From Bacteroidota bacterium (GTDB taxonomy: Bacteria; Bacteroidota; Ignavibacteria; UBA10030; UBA8401), in contig DATJPT010000006.1 in NCBI GenBank assembly GCA_035506275.1, forward strand, positions 348,635 to 412,634: a stretch of DNA of 64,000 nt, in the 5' to 3' direction. Below the pieces are notes generated by a model. It ran no database searches. It was not told the DNA's origin and was given only the letters and a program-made list of their open reading frames with translations. Shown piece by piece: positions 25,961 to 35,322 of this stretch. Position 1 is the first letter of the stretch. Every line of letters starts with the position of its first letter. Both the position numbers and the translations under genes were made by a program.

Positions 25961-26173
25961 ATTGACCAATACAGCTAACAATCAACAATGAACAGCTAAC
26001 AGCTAGAAAAAAATCAAGTACTAAAGATCATTGCTCATTGTTCATTGTTGATTGACCTACACCCCCGATTGACCAAAACAGCCAGCAATCAACAAAGAAC
26101 AGCTAACAACTAGAAAAAAATCAAGTACTAAAGATCATTGCTCATTGTTAATTGTTCATTGTTGATTGACCTC
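25950..26173. repeat. Tandem pair of ~107-bp units with internal inverted heptamer arrays, starting inside tRNA-Ala
   Basis: Unit 1 (about 25950-26056) and unit 2 (about 26057-26173) are near-identical. Each begins with the last bases of the tRNA pattern (CTACA, then CCCC, then GATTGACCA), so the copied segment includes the tRNA 5' end. Inside each, plus-oriented heptamers (ATCAACA, GCTAACA type) face minus-oriented ones across a conserved 25-bp centre. Unit 2 has exactly one more heptamer (AATTGTT) than unit 1. No gene is present. Confidence 0.7.
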
Positions 26174-26249
26174 CCCCCATGACATACAAATATAAGAAAA
26201 TTCGCCGGTTAAGGCAAGAAGGGAAATTCCAAGTCAGTAAGCCCTCTTT

Positions 26250-26690
26250 TCACAGGTCTTTCTTCATCTTTTGGTGAGGAATTGTGACTTCGACAAACTC
26301 GCCTCCCAGTTTTTCATATCCAAGTTTTTCATAAAAACCGATCACGGATTTTCTTGCGTTCAGCACCATCTTCTTCCGGCCCAAGCTCCTGGCGACATCT
26401 TCGGCGAATGCTACCAACTTTGCCCCTACATCCTTCCCTCTCCAGGCCTCGGCAACGCCAACCTGACGCATCTTGATCTCATTTCCGCCTACTGTCGTCA
26501 GGATAAGGACCCCGACGAGCCGGTCCCCGGCAAAGGCGCCAAGATGAACGTCATCGGCCTCCTTCGTCAAATTCTCATCATACAAACTCAGCCCGAGCGG
26601 CAAACGCAGCACGTTATTCCTCAATTCCAGCTCTTCCTTGTATTGGCCCGAGCCAAATTGGATCTTCCGTATCTCGATCTTGTCATTCAT
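26250..26690 (-). CDS. GNAT-family N-acetyltransferase
   Basis: 146 residues. VLILTTVGGNEIKMRQVGVAEAWRGKDVGAKLVAFAEDVARSLGRKKMVLNARKSVIGFYEKLGYEKLG carries the GNAT core: the acetyl-CoA loop appears as AWRGKDVGAKL and the C-terminal strand-helix as YEKLGYEKLGGEFVEV. Closest in pattern to ElaA/YjcF-like small acetyltransferases. Substrate unknown. It stands alone, divergent from the M16 pair, downstream of nothing on its strand except the repeat-filled gap. Confidence 0.88.
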   Translation of the reverse strand: MNDKIEIRKIQFGSGQYKEELELRNNVLRLPLGLSLYDENLTKEADDVHLGAFAGDRLVGVLILTTVGGNEIKMRQVGVAEAWRGKDVGAKLVAFAEDVARSLGRKKMVLNARKSVIGFYEKLGYEKLGGEFVEVTIPHQKMKKDL

Positions 26691-26897
26691 TGTTCGCGCT
26701 TTTTCTTATCAAAACCATTAGAATTTCGGATTATCCGTCTAGATTGTCAATACGGAAGACTGTATTGAACTTGTGCCATAATAGTAGTACACTAACCTCA
26801 CTTTTCACAGGAAAAACGCAACCCTCCAAGTCTCGCAACGTATTGGTATTAAATCACATTCGACTTGACCAACTATTTTTCCCGTCAGGAGGACGTC

Positions 26898-28223
26898 GTG
26901 GTTAATAAACGCTTCTTCATTTCCTTGCTTGCGCTGTTTGCATGGAGCGCGCTGACAGCCCAGGTCAACATCAAGTTCACCGAATACACGCTCCCCAACG
27001 GCCTTCACGTTATTCTGCACGAAGATCATTCATCGCCCATCGTTTCGCAGGTCGTCGTCTACCACGTCGGATCGAAGAATGAAAACCCAGACAGGACCGG
27101 CTTCGCCCACTTTTTCGAGCATTTGATGTTTGAAGGTTCGCCGAACATCCCCCGCGGTGAATTCTTCAAGATGGTGCAAAACGCCGGCGGAGAGCTTAAT
27201 GCATATACAAGCTTCGACAAAACGGTTTATTATATCACGGTCCCGTCAAATCAATTGGAGCTCGCGATGTGGATGGAGTCAGAGCGGATGCTGCATCTTA
27301 AGGTCGATTCCATCGGGATCGAAACCCAGCGTTCGGTCGTGAAGGAGGAACGGAGACAGAGTCTCGATAACAGGCCGTACGGGTCACTCATCGAACAGAC
27401 GTTCTCGCACGCGTACAAGGTCCATCCCTACCGCTGGGTTCCGATCGGCTCATTCCAGTATATCGACAGGGCATCGTACGACGAGTTCTATCAGTTCTAT
27501 AAATCGTTCTACCTTCCCAACAACGCCTGTCTCGTGATCGCCGGAGACATCGACACCGCAAAGACAAAGGCGCTGGTCGACAAATACTACGGCGGCATTC
27601 CAAAGGGAACGAAGGAAATATACCGGCCCACGATCGTCGAGCCGCCGCAGACCGCCGAGGTGCGCGACACGGTGTACGACAACATCCAGCTCCCTGCCGT
27701 GATCGAAGCTTACCATATGCCGGCGGAGGGAACAAAGGACTACTACGCCCTCAGCATGCTGACGACGCTCCTTTCGGGGGGAGAAAGTTCGCGGCTCACG
27801 AAACGTCTTGTCGACAAAGAGAAGGTCGCGCTCGGCGTACAGTCGTTCCCGTTCGACCTCGAGGACCCGTCGCTGTTCCTTCTTTTCGGCGTCGCCAACT
27901 TCGGAAGATCGCCGAAGGAGATCGAATCGAGCATTTGGGATGAGATCCAGAAGGTCAAAGATTCTCTCATCACCGACAACGAGCTGACGAAAATCCGGAA
28001 CGAGGAAGAAACGGGCTTCATCGAAAAAAATTCGACCGACCAGGGAAAAGCGACCGAGCTGGCGAATTATTATCTCTTTTTCGGCGACGCAAACCTCATC
28101 AATTCCGAGATCAACAAATTCATGGCCGTGACGAAAGAAGACATCAAGCGCGTCGCGAACCAATACCTGACCGAAAAGAACAGGGCCGTTCTCTATTATT
28201 TACCAAAAACAAAAGTCCAGTAG
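26898..28223 (+). CDS. M16-family zinc metallopeptidase, catalytic subunit
   Basis: 441 residues from the GTG at 26898, which has AGGAGG five bases upstream. The longer frame from 26865 would put residues before the signal peptide. The signal peptide (VNKRFFISLLALFAWSALTAQ) is followed by the M16 domain with the inverted zinc motif HFFEH (in FAHFFEHLMFEGS) and the third ligand Glu in the ERRQSLDNRPYGS region. The second half (VIEAYHMPAEGTKDYYAL, LSGGESSRLTKRLVDKEKVA) is the non-catalytic M16 lobe. Likely periplasmic, working with the next gene as a two-subunit protease, as in other bacterial M16B pairs. Confidence 0.94.
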   Translation: MVNKRFFISLLALFAWSALTAQVNIKFTEYTLPNGLHVILHEDHSSPIVSQVVVYHVGSKNENPDRTGFAHFFEHLMFEGSPNIPRGEFFKMVQNAGGELNAYTSFDKTVYYITVPSNQLELAMWMESERMLHLKVDSIGIETQRSVVKEERRQSLDNRPYGSLIEQTFSHAYKVHPYRWVPIGSFQYIDRASYDEFYQFYKSFYLPNNACLVIAGDIDTAKTKALVDKYYGGIPKGTKEIYRPTIVEPPQTAEVRDTVYDNIQLPAVIEAYHMPAEGTKDYYALSMLTTLLSGGESSRLTKRLVDKEKVALGVQSFPFDLEDPSLFLLFGVANFGRSPKEIESSIWDEIQKVKDSLITDNELTKIRNEEETGFIEKNSTDQGKATELANYYLFFGDANLINSEINKFMAVTKEDIKRVANQYLTEKNRAVLYYLPKTKVQ

Positions 28224-28241
28224 GATTAAGGAGCTCTCACA

Positions 28242-30314
28242 ATGAAAAAATCTTTCTCAGTATCGGCCGCATTGTTATGCCTGATCTTTTCCCTTTCCCA
28301 GGCTCAGCTGGACAGAAGCAAGATCCCCGGGCCGGGCCCCGCTCCCGCGATAGCGTTTCCTGATTACGACGTCCTGACAACGCCAAACGGCATTCGCGTC
28401 ATCATCGTCAAGAACACGGAATTGCCGACCGTCAGCATCAGCCTGCTCATCGACCGGAAGCCCGACGTCGAAAAAGGGGACGCCGGATGCATCGACATTG
28501 CCGGCCAACTCCTGCGCACCGGCACCACGACCCGCACCAAGGACCAGCTGGACGATGAGATCGACCTGATCGGAGGCGATCTCAGTTCGAGCGGAACCAA
28601 CGTCTATGCCTCGGGGCTTTCGAGGAACACCGAAAAACTGTTTGCCCTGATGTCGGACATCACCCTTCATCCTTCATTTCCCCAGGATGAACTGGATAAA
28701 ATCATCACTCAGACAAAGTCGGGGCTGCAGTACCGAAAGACAGATCCCAGCATGATCGTGGATGTCGTACGAAAGAAGGTCATGTACGGCGCCGAGCATC
28801 CTTACGGCGAAGTGGAAACCGAAACAACCGTCGGCAACGTGACCCGCGAAAAATGCATCAACGCATACAACACGTATTTCAAGTCCAATTACGCGATCAT
28901 GGCCGTCGTCGGAGACGTCGAAAAAGACAGCGTCATGAACCTCGTGAATAAATATTTTGGAGCCTGGGCGACAGGGACGATCGCTTCGCCCGTGTTCGCC
29001 GCGCCGCAGCGTCCGGATAAAGTGCACGTGGCATTCGTCGACAGGCCGAGTTCGGTCCAGTCCGTCGTCAGGGTTGCAGAAGTTGTGAACCTCCCGCGCG
29101 TCTCCCCCGACGTCCTTCCCGCTCAGGTGATGAACACCATCCTCGGCGGAGGCATCTTCCGGCTTTTCGTTAACCTGAGGGAAAAGCATGCGTACACTTA
29201 CGGCGCCTACAGTTCCCTCAACGCCGACGAGCTTATCGGAAACTTTACCGCGTCGACATCGACAAAGAACGGGGTTACGGACAGCGCTCTGACGGAGATC
29301 TTCAACGAGCTCAACAGGATCCGTGATGAACGCGTGGACGCCAAAGAATTGCAGATGGCAAAGAATTATATGAGCGGTTCATTTGTGCGGGGGCTTGAAC
29401 ACGCAAATACCGTTGCCGAAGAGGCCACCGCGATCGAGCGTTACAACCTGCCGAAAGATTACTATAAAACATACCTGAAGCGTCTCGATTCCGTCACCGC
29501 CGAGGACGTCCAGGCCGCTGCGAAAAAATACCTTGAACCGAATGCGATGACGATCATCGTCGTCGGCTCCGCGCAGGAGGTCAAGGCGAAGCTGACAAAG
29601 TTCGGACCGGTCGCCGTGTATGACGAAGACGGGAACCTCATCGTCGAAAAAAGGGCACCGGCGGTGACGATGACGGCGGAGGAGATTTTCGCAAAGTCGA
29701 TCGAGAAGAGCGGCGGCAAGGCAAAGCTGAAGGGGATGAAGGATAAAACGATCGAATTAAGCGGGAAGATCCAGAATATGGACGTCAAGCTGAAAGTTGT
29801 TCAGAAGGCCCCGAACAAACTATACGCCGAAACGGAAATGGTCGGGATGTTCAAGCAGCGGCAGGGGTTTGACGGAAAAAAGGGATGGGCTGCGTCTCCG
29901 CAAGGGACAAAGGACCTTGAAGGGGAACAGCTCGACGACATCCGCATCGAATCGACGTTTGATTTCTACGGCAACTACAAAGCGTTGGGGTTCAAGGCAG
30001 ACGTCAGCGGAGTTCAGGTCGTGAAAGGAAAGGAATGTTACGAAATTACCTTCACGAACGATTCGGGGAAAACGATGAAGCAGTACTTCGGGACGGAGGA
30101 CTTCCTCAAATACCGCGAAGTGAAAACACTCCCGACCCCGAACGGCCCGATCGCACAGACAACCGATTTTTCGGACTATAAGGATTTCAACGGTTACCTT
30201 GCCCCCGCAAAAATGGAGCAATCGGTTATGGGACAGACCTTCGAATTTACGACGGATAAGTACGAGGTCAACAAAGGGATCAGCGACAAGATCTTCAAAA
30301 AGCCTCTGCAGTAG
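28242..30314 (+). CDS. M16-family subunit lacking the zinc motif, with a C-terminal LolA-like domain
   Basis: 690 residues with a signal peptide (1 to about 22). Two M16 lobes span about 35-460. At the place of HxxEH the sequence reads CIDIAGQLLRTG, so zinc cannot bind and the subunit should be inactive. The other lobe keeps the substrate-contact region (GGGIFRLFVNLREKHAYTYGAYS). The last ~210 residues (about 475-690, from AEEIFAKSIEKSGGKAKLKGM) form an all-beta domain resembling LolA/lipoprotein-sorting domains. The start has AAGGAG eight bases upstream; the gene is 18 bp behind the catalytic subunit. Inference: forms a heterodimeric protease with it. Confidence 0.9.
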   Translation: MKKSFSVSAALLCLIFSLSQAQLDRSKIPGPGPAPAIAFPDYDVLTTPNGIRVIIVKNTELPTVSISLLIDRKPDVEKGDAGCIDIAGQLLRTGTTTRTKDQLDDEIDLIGGDLSSSGTNVYASGLSRNTEKLFALMSDITLHPSFPQDELDKIITQTKSGLQYRKTDPSMIVDVVRKKVMYGAEHPYGEVETETTVGNVTREKCINAYNTYFKSNYAIMAVVGDVEKDSVMNLVNKYFGAWATGTIASPVFAAPQRPDKVHVAFVDRPSSVQSVVRVAEVVNLPRVSPDVLPAQVMNTILGGGIFRLFVNLREKHAYTYGAYSSLNADELIGNFTASTSTKNGVTDSALTEIFNELNRIRDERVDAKELQMAKNYMSGSFVRGLEHANTVAEEATAIERYNLPKDYYKTYLKRLDSVTAEDVQAAAKKYLEPNAMTIIVVGSAQEVKAKLTKFGPVAVYDEDGNLIVEKRAPAVTMTAEEIFAKSIEKSGGKAKLKGMKDKTIELSGKIQNMDVKLKVVQKAPNKLYAETEMVGMFKQRQGFDGKKGWAASPQGTKDLEGEQLDDIRIESTFDFYGNYKALGFKADVSGVQVVKGKECYEITFTNDSGKTMKQYFGTEDFLKYREVKTLPTPNGPIAQTTDFSDYKDFNGYLAPAKMEQSVMGQTFEFTTDKYEVNKGISDKIFKKPLQ

Positions 30315-30328
30315 ATTAATTCTTCCTT

Positions 30329-30365
30329 GCATAGGCCTTCCCGGGAATCCGGCGGGGGCCTATGC
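30329..30365 (+). terminator. Hairpin between the convergent M16 and wbpA-like genes
   Basis: GCATAGGCC (30329-30337) pairs perfectly with GGCCTATGC (30357-30365), with further GC-rich pairing inside, and TTTGT follows on plus. It begins 14 bases after the M16 stop and overlaps the stop codon of the convergent dehydrogenase. The short T-run makes it a modest terminator. Confidence 0.5.
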
Positions 30366-31661
30366 TTTGTACACCCCCCCCTTGCTCCTGCGCACGATGT
30401 TACGCGTATCGACGATTGGAACGGTGAACCGTTCGAAGTCGATCTTCTTGTATTCGTTGTGGGCGGTGGCCACGAGAATGAGGTCAAAATTGTCCGAGAT
30501 CTCGACCGATCTTCTTCCGGCAAATCTAGGAAATTCGCGGGTGTGTTTGATCGCCGGGATGTAGGGATCGTTGTAGCTGACGGCCGCTCCGCGCTCTTCG
30601 AGCTTCTCGATCAAATGGTATGAAGGGGATTCGCGGTCGTCGTCAACATTCGCTTTGTACGCGAGGCCGAGCATCAAGATTTTTGCCCCCTTCAGAGGTT
30701 TCCCGACTTCATTAAGCGCTTCCATCACGCGCGTGACGACAAACTCCGGCATGGCAGTGTTGATCTCTCCGGCGAGCTCGATGAATTTCGTCGTGACGCC
30801 GAACTCCCGCGCTTTCCACGTTAAATAGAACGGATCGATGGGGATACAATGTCCGCCCAAACCCGGCCCCGGATAGAACGGCATGAAGCCGAACGGCTTG
30901 GTCTTCGCCGCATCGATGACGTCCCATACATCGATCCCCATTTTCATGAACGTCGTTTTCAGTTCATTGACCAGCGCGATGTTGACGGCGCGAAAAATAT
31001 TCTCAACAAGCTTGGTCGCTTCCGCCACTTTCACGCTCGAGACCGGAACGGTCCTGACGACGATCTGTTTATAGACCGCGTCGACGACCGCAAGGCCGTC
31101 GGGCGTCGTTGAGCCGACGACCTTGGGAATCGTTTCAGTGGTATAATCGGGGTTGTTGGGATCTTCCCGCTCGGGCGAAAAGGCGACATAAAAATCCTTA
31201 TCGACTTTCAATCCGTTCTTTTCAAGAATGGGCACCATCACTTCTTCCGTAGTGCCGGGATAAGTTGTCGACTCAAGCACGACCATCTGCCCTCTCCGCA
31301 GATGCGGCGCGATCGCTTCGCAGGTCGAGACGATGAACGACATATCCGGCTCGCGATTTTTGTTCAGCGGCGTCGGCACGGCGATGAGGATGGCGTCGCA
31401 TTCCTTCAGCCGCGAAAAATCGGTCGTCACGCTGAACCGCCCGGAATCGACCGCGCGTTTGATCCTCTCCGAAGGAATATGCTTGATGTACGATTTCCCT
31501 TTCGCAAGGGAATCGACCTTCGAGCCGTCGATGTCGAAACCGATCGAGCGGAAACCCTTCTCCACAAAACAATGGAGGAGCGGGAGTCCGACGTATCCCA
31601 ATCCAATCACGCCGACGACGAATGATTTGTTTTCAATTTTTTGCAAAAGCTCGGATTTCAT
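30360..31661 (-). CDS. wbpA: Nucleotide-sugar 6-dehydrogenase, UDP-GlcNAc dehydrogenase type (WbpA-like)
   Basis: 433 residues. The NAD motif VIGLGYVGLPLL, the SYIKHIPSERI region and VPTPLNKNREPDMSFI are typical of the WbpA/TviB branch rather than of UDP-glucose dehydrogenase. The catalytic cysteine lies in GGHCIPIDPFYL. The C-terminal domain has LGLAYKANVDDDRESPS. WbpA oxidises UDP-GlcNAc to UDP-GlcNAc uronic acid in two NAD-dependent steps. It is the last gene of the polysaccharide locus. Together with the asparagine-synthase homologue at 53.3 kb it suggests an amidated amino-uronic sugar. Substrate could also be UDP-ManNAc or UDP-GalNAc. Confidence 0.87.
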   Translation of the reverse strand: MKSELLQKIENKSFVVGVIGLGYVGLPLLHCFVEKGFRSIGFDIDGSKVDSLAKGKSYIKHIPSERIKRAVDSGRFSVTTDFSRLKECDAILIAVPTPLNKNREPDMSFIVSTCEAIAPHLRRGQMVVLESTTYPGTTEEVMVPILEKNGLKVDKDFYVAFSPEREDPNNPDYTTETIPKVVGSTTPDGLAVVDAVYKQIVVRTVPVSSVKVAEATKLVENIFRAVNIALVNELKTTFMKMGIDVWDVIDAAKTKPFGFMPFYPGPGLGGHCIPIDPFYLTWKAREFGVTTKFIELAGEINTAMPEFVVTRVMEALNEVGKPLKGAKILMLGLAYKANVDDDRESPSYHLIEKLEERGAAVSYNDPYIPAIKHTREFPRFAGRRSVEISDNFDLILVATAHNEYKKIDFERFTVPIVDTRNIVRRSKGGVYKA

Positions 31662-31843
31662 AGAGAGTGCGTTGTGTTAAGTTCGTGATGCCGTGTGAAT
31701 TATGTTCCAGAGGTAATTCCTTCTACGATAACGAATAAGTCCGCCACTAAGCCCTTTGATCCTTGATGCCTTTTTGACCATGCCTTGAAATATCACCGCG
31801 TCAATTTGCCGGACATCCAACGCAAAACACAACAACGGCCGCA

Positions 31844-32779
31844 CTATGCACGGGCAGCGCTCTTTTCATACCACTCGATCGTCCGGCGGATCCCTTCCCG
31901 TAGGGGGACCGAGGCTCTCCATCCCAATGCATTGATTTTGCCGACGTCGAGCAGCTTCCGCGGCATACCGTCCGGCTTTGTGACATCGAAGCCGATCCGT
32001 CCCGTGAACCCTGTCATTTCCCCGATGAGATGAGCCAAATCAAAGATCGAAATATCTTCTCCGCAGCCGATATTGATGATCTCGCTGCTGTCATACCGTT
32101 CCATGAGGAAGACACACGCGTTCGCGAGATCGTCGACATACAAAAATTCCCTCTTGGCCTTGCCGGTCCCCCAGAGCATCACCGAATCCGACCGCGAATT
32201 GCGGGCGTCGATGAATTTTCTGATGAGTGCCGGCAGCACGTGCGAATTTTGCAGGTCAAAGTTGTCGTTCGGGCCGTACAAATTCGTCGGCATCACGGAG
32301 ATAAAATTTGTTCCATATTGCTTATTGTACGCCTGGCACATTTTGATGCCGGCGATTTTCGCCACGGCATACGCATCGTTCGTCGGCTCTAATTTTCCGT
32401 CGAGGAAGTACTCCTCTTTGATCGGCTGAGGGGCAAACTTCGGATAGATACAAGAACTTCCGAGGAAGCAGAGCTTCTTTACCTTATACAAGTACGAAGA
32501 ATGAATTACGTTGTTCTGGATCTGCAGGTTGTCAAAAATGAACTCGGCGGGATACGTGTCGTTTGCGTAGATGCCGCCGACGATCGCCGCCGCCAGAAAA
32601 ACATATTCGGGTTTTTCCTTCTCAAAAAAATCCCTGACCGCCTGCTGATTTTCGAGTTCCAGTTCCTCGTGCGTGCGCGACGCAATATTCGAATATCCGG
32701 ATGCCCGGAGCGCTCGGGTGATCGCCGAACCGACAAGGCCCCGGTGGCCGGCCACATATATTTTGGACTTATACTCCAT
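31844..32779 (-). CDS. fcl: GDP-L-fucose synthase
   Basis: 311 residues of the extended short-chain dehydrogenase fold. [16 protein letters not shown] is the NADP motif; [15 protein letters not shown] and the [20 protein letters not shown] segment hold the catalytic Ser, Tyr and Lys; [14 protein letters not shown] and [15 protein letters not shown] are family-specific. It converts GDP-4-keto-6-deoxymannose, made by Gmd two genes upstream on the same strand, into GDP-L-fucose by epimerisation and reduction. Gaps of about 180 and 270 bp separate it from its neighbours. Confidence 0.95.
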   Translation of the reverse strand: MEYKSKIYVAGHRGLVGSAITRALRASGYSNIASRTHEELELENQQAVRDFFEKEKPEYVFLAAAIVGGIYANDTYPAEFIFDNLQIQNNVIHSSYLYKVKKLCFLGSSCIYPKFAPQPIKEEYFLDGKLEPTNDAYAVAKIAGIKMCQAYNKQYGTNFISVMPTNLYGPNDNFDLQNSHVLPALIRKFIDARNSRSDSVMLWGTGKAKREFLYVDDLANACVFLMERYDSSEIINIGCGEDISIFDLAHLIGEMTGFTGRIGFDVTKPDGMPRKLLDVGKINALGWRASVPLREGIRRTIEWYEKSAARA

Positions 32780-33047
32780 TATCGACGTCCGAGCAAAAGT
32801 TCTGCGTTTTAAGTTTCGGGCCTCAAATCCCTAATTTTCGTAACTAGAAACTATCGCAACTATATGTCACTTCACGCTTCCCAACGGGCCTGCGACCCGC
32901 CTGGTCGTTGACGATGCGCTCCCTTCGTTCGCTTACGTCCCGAAAGGGCCCTTTGGGGGCAGGATGATCTGCTATGTGTTCACTCTGAACATGTTCCCCA
33001 GGGTGACGCGCTGAAGGGTCGATCTAATTTCATTCCTGAGATAGCTT

Positions 33048-34091
33048 CTAATACCCCCTCTTAGAAATCTTTTCGTAATCTCCTTTTACCATTATTTTCA
33101 CCAGCTCTTCGAATTTTACTTTCGGCGTCCAGCCGAGTTTCTCCTTCGCCTTTGCGGGATCGCCGATCAGCAATTCGACCTCGGTCGGACGGTAGTAGCG
33201 GGAGTCAACCTCGACGACCGTTTTACCGGTCTTCTTGTCGATCCCCTTTTCACCGGGGCCATCTCCTTCCCACTTCAATGCAATCCCCACCTCCGCAAAT
33301 GCAACTTCGGCAAATTCGCGGACCGTGTGCGTCTCGCCGGTCGCAAGGACAAAATCCTCGGGATGGTCCAGCTGGAGCATGCGCCACATGCCGTCGACAT
33401 ACTCGGGGGCGTAGCCCCAATCCCTCTTCGCATTGAGATTCCCGAGCGAGAGTTTTTCTTCCATACCCAATTTGATCTTCGCCGCCGCTCTCGTAATTTT
33501 CCTGGTGACGAACGTTTCACCTCTCCGGGGGGATTCATGGTTGAAGAGAATTCCGTTGCAGGCAAAAATATTATAGGCCTCACGATAATTGATGATGATC
33601 CAGTACCCGTACAGTTTTGCCACGCCATACGGGCTGCGCGGATAGAACGGAGTCTTTTCATTCTGCGGAACCTGCTGCGCTTTGCCGAACAATTCGCTCG
33701 TGGACGCCTGGTAAAATTTCGGTTTGATCCCCACTTCTCTGATCGCGTCAAGAAATCGGACGGTCCCGATCGCGTCGACCTCGGCCGTGTACTCGGGAAG
33801 CTCGAACGATACCTTGACATGGCTTTGCGCGGCGAGATTATAGATCTCGTCGGGCTGGATCCTTTCGAGGATCCGGTTCAAGTTGCTCGTGTCGGTCAGA
33901 TCCCCGAAATGAAGAAAAAGCCTCTTGCCAAGAAGCTGCGGGTCATTATAGAGGTGGTCGATCCTCCCGGTGTTGAATGAACTGCTTCGGCGGATGATGC
34001 CGTGCACTTCGTACCCTTTTTGCAGGAGCAATTCGGCAAGATAGGATCCATCCTGCCCTGTGATGCCGGTCAGCAATGCTTTTTTTGACAT
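33048..34091 (-). CDS. gmd: GDP-mannose 4,6-dehydratase
   Basis: 347 residues. [33 protein letters not shown] is the N-terminal hallmark; [37 protein letters not shown] holds the Thr/Ser, Glu, Tyr and Lys of the active site; [17 protein letters not shown] is conserved. It makes GDP-4-keto-6-deoxy-D-mannose. It is flanked by two reductases that use this product: fcl (to GDP-L-fucose) and an Rmd-like gene (to GDP-D-rhamnose). Confidence 0.97.
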   Translation of the reverse strand: MSKKALLTGITGQDGSYLAELLLQKGYEVHGIIRRSSSFNTGRIDHLYNDPQLLGKRLFLHFGDLTDTSNLNRILERIQPDEIYNLAAQSHVKVSFELPEYTAEVDAIGTVRFLDAIREVGIKPKFYQASTSELFGKAQQVPQNEKTPFYPRSPYGVAKLYGYWIIINYREAYNIFACNGILFNHESPRRGETFVTRKITRAAAKIKLGMEEKLSLGNLNAKRDWGYAPEYVDGMWRMLQLDHPEDFVLATGETHTVREFAEVAFAEVGIALKWEGDGPGEKGIDKKTGKTVVEVDSRYYRPTEVELLIGDPAKAKEKLGWTPKVKFEELVKIMVKGDYEKISKRGY

Positions 34092-34204
34092 AAGAATTTG
34101 CGTTTTTGTATCGGATGAGGATAAGAAAATAAATTGAATTCAGGAACAAACAGTTGTTGCGAACCATTCATCCCTTTGACATGGCGCGTCGGTCAGAGCA
34201 GTTC

Positions 34205-35158
34205 CTATTTTTCCATCCACGTCGCGAGAATGTCCTTCAATGTTCTCTCCATAGGGATTTCGGGCTGCCATCCCGTCGCACTCCTCAACAGCTCATTCGA
34301 TCCCGCAAGAAGCTGGATGTCGTATCCGCGCAGTCTCTTCTGTTCGACATGCAGCTCAAACGTTATTCCGGTAATTGTCTCATAGAGCCTGATAATTTCC
34401 TCGATCGAGAAAATCTTCCCGGAGCAGACATTGTACATGAACTCTTTTCCATTCGGGACTGCACCCAGGAGCCAGTACGCGCGAACGACGTCGCGAACAT
34501 CGGTGAAATCCCTCCGCGGCTTGATGCTGCCGATCTGAATGACGGGGGGCGCATTGTTCTTTCGGATCAATGAGATCTGGCGGGCGAGCGATGAACAGAC
34601 GAACGACGGCTTCTGACGCGGGCCGGTATGATTGAACGGCCGGGCAATGACGATGTTCAGCCCTTCATACGTTTTATACGTCTGCGCAATGTAATCGATG
34701 CTCGTTTTGCTCGCGGCATAGGGGTTGACGGGATGTGGGATCGATCGCTCCGTGTGCACGGCAGGCAATCCGGCCGTCTCGCCGTACACCTCGCCCGACG
34801 TCACGACGACGATCCTCGGCGCGATGTCGGCCGCCTTCACTGCTTCAAAAATGTTGATCGGGGCGATGACGTTGACTTTGAACGTTTCTGCCGCGTGCTC
34901 GAACGAACTTGGCACGAACGCCTGTCCGGCCAGGTGAAAAATAATGTCCGGCTTGACCTCTTTGAGCACCCCGAACACCGACTGAAAATCCACGACATCG
35001 CATTCGTGCAGGTCGATGTTCTTTTCGCGGGAACGGATGTTCTCGTTCTTTTCCGCGTCGCGGATTGTTCCGGCGACTTCTGCGACGCCTTGATCGAGAA
35101 CATATTCCGCGAGATGACTTCCGGCAAATCCCCCGATACCGGTAATAAGAACTTTCAT
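34205..35158 (-). CDS. rmd: GDP-6-deoxy-D-mannose reductase-like epimerase/dehydratase
   Basis: 317 residues, extended SDR fold. VLITGIGGFAGSHLAEYVLDQG binds NAD(P)H; VVTSGEVYGE and NPYAASKTSIDYIAQTY hold the catalytic residues; RPFNHTGPRQKPSFVCSS and KPRRDFTDVRDVVRAYWLL are typical of Rmd and related GDP-sugar enzymes. Rmd reduces GDP-4-keto-6-deoxymannose to GDP-D-rhamnose. The neighbouring gmd supports the call; a related 4,6-dehydratase activity cannot be excluded. Confidence 0.85.
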   Translation of the reverse strand: MKVLITGIGGFAGSHLAEYVLDQGVAEVAGTIRDAEKNENIRSREKNIDLHECDVVDFQSVFGVLKEVKPDIIFHLAGQAFVPSSFEHAAETFKVNVIAPINIFEAVKAADIAPRIVVVTSGEVYGETAGLPAVHTERSIPHPVNPYAASKTSIDYIAQTYKTYEGLNIVIARPFNHTGPRQKPSFVCSSLARQISLIRKNNAPPVIQIGSIKPRRDFTDVRDVVRAYWLLGAVPNGKEFMYNVCSGKIFSIEEIIRLYETITGITFELHVEQKRLRGYDIQLLAGSNELLRSATGWQPEIPMERTLKDILATWMEK

Positions 35159-35322
35159 AATTTCAATTACTCTGGATTACAGCGATGATGACAAACAGCG
35201 AGCGTACGGCTCTGAAAATGCGAGACATAATATACGGAATCGGCCGCGCCTTTTCAACGAGAAGCGGGAAAAGCCCTTGATACTGCTTGGGTTGCGAGGA
35301 ATAGACGAGGAGGGAAAGACGA

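Noticed and set aside
32780..33047. GC-rich palindrome AAAGGGCCCTTT (32943-32954) as an operator
   Set aside because: It stands alone in a gap without clear promoter elements and may be chance in GC-rich DNA.
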